Source: Eubacterium sp. CAG:786 (GTDB taxonomy: Bacteria; Bacillota; Clostridia; Oscillospirales; Ruminococcaceae). From it: 17,836 bases of DNA. A program made the translations under genes and the position numbers. The stretch covers positions 1 through 17,836 of the forward strand of contig HF989476.1 of the NCBI GenBank assembly GCA_000432175.1, read 5' to 3'. Under the pieces are notes generated by a model. The model saw only the letters and a program-made list of their open reading frames with translations, was not told the origin of the DNA and did no database searches. How positions within the stretch are numbered: the first letter of the stretch is position 1; each line of letters starts with the position of its first letter. This document shows, piece after piece, positions 13,012 through 17,836 of this stretch.

Positions 13012-16000
13012 TTAAGCGAAGTACTCAACGCCGCCCTTGAACAGCAGCTGTTCCTTGTTGCCTGCAACGTTCTTTGCAACGTTGTCAGTCAGACGCTCGG
13101 TGTGACCCATCTTACCCAGGACTCTGCCGTCCGGGGAGATGATACCCTCGATAGCGTACATGGAGCTGTTCGGGTTGAATGCAACGTCCATGGTGGGGTT
13201 GCCGTTGAGGTCAACGTACTGTGTAGCCACCTGACCGTTTGCGATAAGCTGCTTTATTACGCTCTCGGGAGCAACAAAGCGGCCCTCTCCGTGGGATATC
13301 GGGATATTGTGGATATCGCCGACATTGCAGCAGCTCAGCCACGGGGACTTGTTGGTGCATATTCTCGTCAGCGTCAGCTGCGACTGGTGACGGCCGATGG
13401 TGTTGTAAGTCAGCGTCGGGCTTTCAGCAGTCAGCGGAACTATCCTGCCGAACGGAACCAGACCCAGCTTGATGAGCGCCTGGAAGCCGTTGCAGATACC
13501 TATCATCAGACCGTCGCGGGTATAGAGCATCTCCTCTACGGCGTCCTTTATCTTCGGGTTGCGGAAGAACGCGTTGATGAACTTCGCGGAACCCTCCGGC
13601 TCGTCGCCGCCGGAGAAGCCGCCGGGGATAGCGATCATCTGTGAATTCTGAATGTGCTTTGCGAACTCGTTAACGCTGTCCTCCATGTCCTTTGCGGAAA
13701 GGTTGCGGATAACGAAGATATCGCTGTCGCCGCCGTAGGTGTTGAACGCGTTAGCCATGTCGTATTCGCAGTTGGTTCCCGGGAACACGGGGATAAGAAC
13801 GCGGGGCTTTGCTGCCTTGACGGAGCTGTGCTTCAGTTCGCAGCCGCCGGTGTAAGCAATCTTCTCGGGTGCGGGCTTCTCAGGAAGCTGCGCCTTGAAT
13901 ACAGGCTCCAGAACATCGTCCCACTTCTTTTCGAGGGAAGCAACGTCAAGCTTCACATCTCCGGAGGTGATGGCGTATTCTGCAACCGTTTCACCGATGG
14001 TCTTTACGCCGTCAGCGTCGCCGGTGAGTTCAAGAATGAACGCGCCGTAAACCGGTGTGAACAGTTCCTCGTCGGAAAGCTTGTCCAGCTTGGCGCCTAT
14101 CCGGTTACCCAGGGACATCTTGAAGATACCCTCGGCAACGCCGCCGTGTGCAACGCTCCATACCGAAACAGCCTTCTTGTCCTTGATGAGCTTCTCAACG
14201 GTGCGGAATACTTCCTTAACGCTGTCGAATACCGGCAGGCCGTTTTCGTCGTATTTCGGAGCGATGTAGCCTATCTTGTGACCAGCAGCCTTGAATTCCG
14301 CAGAGATAACGTCCTGCGCCTTAGCTGTGGAAACTGCGAAGGAAACCAGCGTCGGGGGAACGTCGATGTGCTCGAATGTGCCGCTCATGCTGTCCTTGCC
14401 GCCGATAGCGCCGCAGCCCATCTCCAGCTGTGCGCGGTAAGCGCCCAGCAGCGCTGCGAAAGGCTTGCCCCATCTCTCGGGCTTGCCCTGGGTCCTCTCG
14501 AAATATTCCTGGAATGTCAGCCAGCAGTGCTCATATGTGCCGCCTGCTGCGACTACCTTTGCGATACTCTCGACTACTGCGCACACAGCGCCGTGATACG
14601 GGGACTGCGTGGAAACAGCCGGGTCGAAGCCCCATGCCATGATGGAGGCGGTGTTTGTCTTTGCGTTCAGCACCGGGAGCTTCGCAGCCATAGCCTGTAC
14701 AGGCGTCTGCTGGGTCTTTCCGGAGAACGGCATGAGCACGGTCGCGCCGCCGATGGTGCTGTCGAAGCGCTGTACCAGACCTCTCTGCGAGCAGATGTTG
14801 AGGTCGGTCACCATGCCCTCCCAGTCGGCAGCGGTGTTCTTTCTGCCGGTGGAATATGTCACCTTTACGTCCGGAACTGCAACGTCGGTGTGCTTCTCAG
14901 CGCCGTTGGAGTTCAGGAACTCGCGGGAGATATCAACGATGGTCTTTCCGTTCCAGCTCATGCGGAGCCTGGGCTCTGCCTTTACGACTGCAACAGGGGT
15001 GGACTCCAGGTTCTCACTGGAAGCCAGCGCACGGAACTTGTCGGCGTCCTCGGGGGCGACAACAACTGCCATTCTCTCCTGGGACTCGGAAATTGCAAGC
15101 TCGGTGCCGTCAAGACCGTCGTACTTCTTGGGAACTGCGTTCAGGTCGATCTCCAGGCCGTCTGCAAGTTCGCCGATGGCAACGGAAACGCCGCCTGCGC
15201 CGAAGTCGTTGCAGCGCTTGATGAGCCTGGTCGCCTCGGGGTTCCTGAACAGGCGCTGGAGCTTTCTCTCCTCGGGTGCGTTACCTTTCTGCACCTCTGC
15301 GCCGCAGGTGTCCAGGGACTGCACGCTGTGCGCCTTGGAAGAACCGGTAGCGCCGCCGCAGCCGTCGCGTCCCGTACGGCCGCCCAGCAGGATGATGATA
15401 TCGCCGGGAGCCGGGCGCTCTCTGCGTACGTTCTCAGCGGGAGCCGCGCCGATGACTGCGCCGATCTCCATGCGCTTAGCCATGTAGCCGGGGTGATATA
15501 TCTCGGCAACGTGACCTGTTGCCAGACCTATCTGGTTGCCGTAGCTGGAATAACCAGCGGCAGCGGTGGTGGTTATCTTTCTCGGGGGAAGCTTGCCCTT
15601 GATGGTCTTTTCAACCGGCAGCAGCGGGTCGGAAGCGCCGGTAACGCGCATTGCCTGATAAACGTAGGAACGTCCGGAAAGCGGGTCGCGGATCGCACCG
15701 CCGAGGCATGTAGCAGCGCCGCCGAAAGGCTCTATCTCAGTGGGGTGGTTGTGAGTTTCGTTCTTGAACATCAGCAGCCAGTCCTCGTCCCTGCCGTCAA
15801 CGTCCACCTTGATGCGCACGGAGCATGCGTTTATCTCCTCGCTCTCGTCGAGATCCTTCAGGATACCGTCCTTTTTGAGCTTCTTCGCAGCGAGGGTGGC
15901 AATATCCATCAGGCAGAGGGGCTTGTTGTCCCTGCCGAGTTCGTGACGGTCCGCCTTGTATTCAGCGTATGTATCAGCAATGTAGGAGGGCTTGATATCA

Positions 16001-16707
16001 GCGTTGTCGATGATGGTGCCGAATGTGGTGTGACGGCAGTGGTCGGACCAGTATGTGTCTATCATGCGTATCTCGGTGATAGTCGGGTCGCGGTGCTCGC
16101 TCTTGAAGTATTCCTGGCAGAACTTGATATCGTCGTTGTCCATCGCAAGGCCGTACTTTACGACAAAATCCGCAAGCTCTGCGTCAGTCTTGCTGATGAA
16201 GCCCGTGAGCGTTTCAACGGTGGTGGGGATAGTGTACTTTACTTCCAGGGTGTCGTACTTGTCGAAACCGCACTCGCGGGATTCAACGGCGTTGATGAGA
16301 TAGTGCTTGATGCGCGCGAACTCATCATCGGTTATCTTTCCCCTGAGGACGTAGATCTTAGCGTACTTTACAACAGGGCGCTCGCCCGGGCAGAGCATCT
16401 GAATGCACTGTGCAGCGGAATCCGCGCGCTGGTCGAACTGACCCGGCAGGAACTCGACCGCGAACATTCTCTCGTCTGCGGCAGTTTCGGGCAGGTCGTA
16501 GAACACCTCGTCAACAGGCGGCTCGGAGAACACCGTCGGGATAGCTGCCTTGAAATTCTCTTCGGGCAGCTTCTCGCAGTCATAGCGGTTGATAATGCGT
16601 ACATTCTCGACAGAAGTGATGCCGAGAGCCACGTTCAGGTCAGCGAGGACTGCGCCCCCGTCAACTGCGAACTGCGGCTTCTTTTCCACATAAATTCGGT
16701 AAACCAT
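13012..16707 (-). CDS. purL: Phosphoribosylformylglycinamidine synthase, large fused form
   Basis: A 1231-residue single-chain enzyme for the fourth step of purine synthesis: FGAR + glutamine + ATP to FGAM. The length fits the clostridial clade of large PurL. Order: N-terminal PurS-like domain (about 1-150), two AIRS-type ATP-binding halves with FKNETHNHPTEIEPFGGAAT and GGRTGRDGCGGATGSS, a second half with GGKDSMSGTF and VAHGGVAEGI, then a class I glutaminase domain from about 970. Catalytic Cys is 1072 in GICNGFQAL; the His/Glu pair is His1202/Glu1204 in MGHTERL. The start at 16707 follows GGAGGAAAAACG. It is transcribed alone from a strong promoter; no other pur gene is next to it, and no guanine riboswitch is visible. 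Confidence 0.97.
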   Translation of the reverse strand: MVYRIYVEKKPQFAVDGGAVLADLNVALGITSVENVRIINRYDCEKLPEENFKAAIPTVFSEPPVDEVFYDLPETAADERMFAVEFLPGQFDQRADSAAQCIQMLCPGERPVVKYAKIYVLRGKITDDEFARIKHYLINAVESRECGFDKYDTLEVKYTIPTTVETLTGFISKTDAELADFVVKYGLAMDNDDIKFCQEYFKSEHRDPTITEIRMIDTYWSDHCRHTTFGTIIDNADIKPSYIADTYAEYKADRHELGRDNKPLCLMDIATLAAKKLKKDGILKDLDESEEINACSVRIKVDVDGRDEDWLLMFKNETHNHPTEIEPFGGAATCLGGAIRDPLSGRSYVYQAMRVTGASDPLLPVEKTIKGKLPPRKITTTAAAGYSSYGNQIGLATGHVAEIYHPGYMAKRMEIGAVIGAAPAENVRRERPAPGDIIILLGGRTGRDGCGGATGSSKAHSVQSLDTCGAEVQKGNAPEERKLQRLFRNPEATRLIKRCNDFGAGGVSVAIGELADGLEIDLNAVPKKYDGLDGTELAISESQERMAVVVAPEDADKFRALASSENLESTPVAVVKAEPRLRMSWNGKTIVDISREFLNSNGAEKHTDVAVPDVKVTYSTGRKNTAADWEGMVTDLNICSQRGLVQRFDSTIGGATVLMPFSGKTQQTPVQAMAAKLPVLNAKTNTASIMAWGFDPAVSTQSPYHGAVCAVVESIAKVVAAGGTYEHCWLTFQEYFERTQGKPERWGKPFAALLGAYRAQLEMGCGAIGGKDSMSGTFEHIDVPPTLVSFAVSTAKAQDVISAEFKAAGHKIGYIAPKYDENGLPVFDSVKEVFRTVEKLIKDKKAVSVWSVAHGGVAEGIFKMSLGNRIGAKLDKLSDEELFTPVYGAFILELTGDADGVKTIGETVAEYAITSGDVKLDVASLEKKWDDVLEPVFKAQLPEKPAPEKIAYTGGCELKHSSVKAAKPRVLIPVFPGTNCEYDMANAFNTYGGDSDIFVIRNLSAKDMEDSVNEFAKHIQNSQMIAIPGGFSGGDEPEGSAKFINAFFRNPKIKDAVEEMLYTRDGLMIGICNGFQALIKLGLVPFGRIVPLTAESPTLTYNTIGRHQSQLTLTRICTNKSPWLSCCNVGDIHNIPISHGEGRFVAPESVIKQLIANGQVATQYVDLNGNPTMDVAFNPNSSMYAIEGIISPDGRVLGKMGHTERLTDNVAKNVAGNKEQLLFKGGVEYFA

Positions 16708-16782
16708 CGTTTTTCCTCCAACGTTTTATTAGTTCGTAGAAAAAATAGAGTTGCAGCTTTAAACTGCAAAATATTCAACTAT

Positions 16783-16811
16783 ATTATACTACTTAACGAA
16801 TATAAAATCAA
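16783..16811 (-). promoter_or_regulatory. Sigma-A promoter of purL
   Basis: On the minus strand TTGATT (16806-16811), 17-base spacer, TATAAT (16783-16788). The leader of about 70 bases contains TTGCAG/CTGCAA, a weak hairpin followed after five bases by six T. Confidence 0.75.
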
Positions 16812-16815
16812 TACA

Positions 16816-16843
16816 CCGGGCTGCTGAAATATAGCGGCTCCGG
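16816..16843 (-). terminator. Possible terminator of the mtaB operon
   Basis: An imperfect hairpin, CCGG-GC-GCT paired with AGC-GC-CCGG around ATATTTC, follows the 98-residue gene by 14 bases. Only a weak T-rich tail follows and it abuts the purL -35 box, so some readthrough into purL is plausible. Confidence 0.3.
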
Positions 16844-16857
16844 CGCGATTAATTTGG

Positions 16858-17154
16858 TTATTTATTCTCTGCACGGCTGCGCAGGAGTTCCGCGTATTCG
16901 GCGCTGCTGCATTTCCCTGCCATTTCAAGCAGCTCCGCGGGGGTGTCGCAGGCTTCCTCCAGCGCGCGGAAAAGCGCCCAGTTGAGCCCGTCGCAATCCG
17001 GTGAGAACAGCCCGGCTATCGAAGCCGCGTCCTCGAACGAAAGCGGCTGACCGAAATCCAGCAGCCTGTCGTATTTCTCAAATAACTCGTCGGACATCTC
17101 CGCGTCCGCAGGAATCGCCCCCAGTGCCAGGAGCTGTTTTATACTGCTCGTCAT
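16858..17154 (-). CDS. Hypothetical 98-residue protein downstream of mtaB
   Basis: Starts at ATG 17154 after GAGGAGAAAGAT, ten bases after the mtaB stop, so it is in the same operon. The protein is acidic and helical (DELFEKYDRLLDFGQPLSFE, CDGLNWALFRALEEACDTPA, SSAEYAELLRSRAENK), without signal peptide, membrane segment or metal motif. I do not recognise the family. The layout of repeated short helices with conserved-looking 'LNWALFRALE' could be a small adaptor. Any link to tRNA modification rests only on position. Confidence 0.75.
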   Translation of the reverse strand: MTSSIKQLLALGAIPADAEMSDELFEKYDRLLDFGQPLSFEDAASIAGLFSPDCDGLNWALFRALEEACDTPAELLEMAGKCSSAEYAELLRSRAENK

Positions 17155-17164
17155 ATCTTTCTCC

Positions 17165-17836
17165 TCAGAATTTCGTGGTACCGGTGCAGTGGTCGCCCTC
17201 TGCGCCGGTTATTTTCACCCTCGCCAGCGTATGGCGCGGTATATCCTCGCCGTAAATGTGCACAGGAATATAACTGTCAGTAAACCCGTTGCAGAAATCC
17301 GGCGACGTCCTCTTTTCGATGAGCACGGTCTGCACGGTGCCTTTCTGCGCCTCAAGGAACTGCTGCTCCAGCCGCTGTGCAAGCTGGTTCATTTCCTTTG
17401 CCCTTGCGGATTTCACCTGCGGCACCACCTGATTGGTGCGCATCGCTGCGACAGTCCCGCGGCGTATGGAATACGGGAACACGTGTATCTTCGCGAACCC
17501 GACCTTTTCCGCAAACGCCATGCTCTCCGCAAATTCCTCGTCGGTCTCCCCCGGGAAGCCCACCATGATATCAGTTGTTATCGCGCACCCCGGGAACGCT
17601 TCCCGCAGCTTCTGCACCAGCGCGTAATACTCGTCCGTGGTGTAGCGGCGCTTCATTCGTTTCAGCACCGCGTCGCTGCCGGACTGCAGCGAAAGGTGGA
17701 AGTGCCTGCACAGCTTATCACAGGCTTTCAGGCGCTGTATCTCATCGTCGGTGAGGGTGTCCGCTTCAAGGGAACCCAGCCGCACACGCTCGATGCCATC
17801 GACCTGCGCTGCCATGACTGCGTCTGCGGGGGTGCA
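17165..17836 (-). CDS. mtaB: tRNA t6A37 methylthiotransferase MtaB, C-terminal part
   Basis: A partial gene: the frame is open to the right window edge, so the ATG at 17815 is internal. The visible 223 residues cover the end of the radical-SAM barrel and the TRAM domain. Family features: RVRLGSLEADTLTDDE, CRHFHLSLQSGSDAVLKRMK, TTDIMVGFPGETDEEF and KIHVFPYSIRRGTVA, followed by a helical linker (RAKEMNQLAQRLEQQFLE) and a beta-rich TRAM end. CRHFHLSLQSG and RRGT-A point to MtaB over MiaB or RimO. MtaB converts N6-threonylcarbamoyladenosine at position 37 of tRNAs reading ANN codons to its 2-methylthio form. The iron-sulfur cysteines lie outside the window. It is the first visible gene of a two-gene unit. 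Confidence 0.88.
   Translation of the reverse strand, partial: CTPADAVMAAQVDGIERVRLGSLEADTLTDDEIQRLKACDKLCRHFHLSLQSGSDAVLKRMKRRYTTDEYYALVQKLREAFPGCAITTDIMVGFPGETDEEFAESMAFAEKVGFAKIHVFPYSIRRGTVAAMRTNQVVPQVKSARAKEMNQLAQRLEQQFLEAQKGTVQTVLIEKRTSPDFCNGFTDSYIPVHIYGEDIPRHTLARVKITGAEGDHCTGTTKF

Noticed and set aside
16714..16780. Attenuator in the purL leader
   Set aside because: The TTGCAG/CTGCAA stem is only six pairs and the T-run is five bases away, too weak for an intrinsic terminator.
13654..16827. A 1057-codon open frame on the plus strand opposite purL
   Set aside because: It is the antisense shadow of purL, whose family motifs are complete on the minus strand. It has no ribosome site and the translation has no recognisable domain.

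Overview
The window looks like chromosomal DNA of a Gram-positive gut clostridium, most likely Ruminococcus or a close Oscillospiraceae relative. This is inferred from strong GGAGG ribosome sites, consensus sigma-A promoters, a single fused large-form PurL, a G5/3D cell-wall hydrolase, a lipobox lipoprotein, SLH and YcdB/YcdC domains, and moderate GC. No database search was possible, so all family names rest on motif recognition.

Left part, 1-2906 (+): the end of an operon resembling the TerY-P signalling module (Sel1-repeat protein, TerY-C-like zinc-ribbon protein, Ser/Thr kinase-like protein). A 181-bp MITE-like imperfect palindrome sits between the first two genes. The kinase gene is broken by a 28-bp tandem duplication. 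Next comes a MATE efflux gene whose only visible promoter is followed by an intrinsic terminator before the start codon, which suggests attenuation. A bidirectional terminator separates it from a minus-strand TM2 membrane protein with a Q/P/Y-rich repeat tract.

Middle part, 5414-9810: a secreted YcdB/YcdC-SLH protein and a Nudix hydrolase lie on the minus strand. A 637-bp divergent control region leads to a plus-strand G5/3D peptidoglycan hydrolase. That region holds a near-consensus Nudix promoter, direct repeats matching the WalR box (TGTWAH-N5-TGTWAH), a perfect operator-like palindrome, a perfect sigma-A promoter and a structured leader of about 217 nt with a possible anti-Shine-Dalgarno. 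This is the most interesting regulatory region.

Right part, 9847-17836: a perfect 42-bp palindromic terminator closes the hydrolase gene and the oppositely oriented pair DUF389 membrane protein / unknown AT-rich 142-residue protein. Then come a 67-residue small protein with an operator-like promoter, a lipoprotein, and on the minus strand purL and a pair made of mtaB (partial at the right edge) and a 98-residue unknown protein.

No tRNA, rRNA, CRISPR array, insertion sequence or prophage was seen. The best candidates for undescribed biology are the leader and WalR-like control of the hydrolase, the attenuated MATE leader, the palindromic element inside the signalling operon, and the 28-bp duplication in the kinase.
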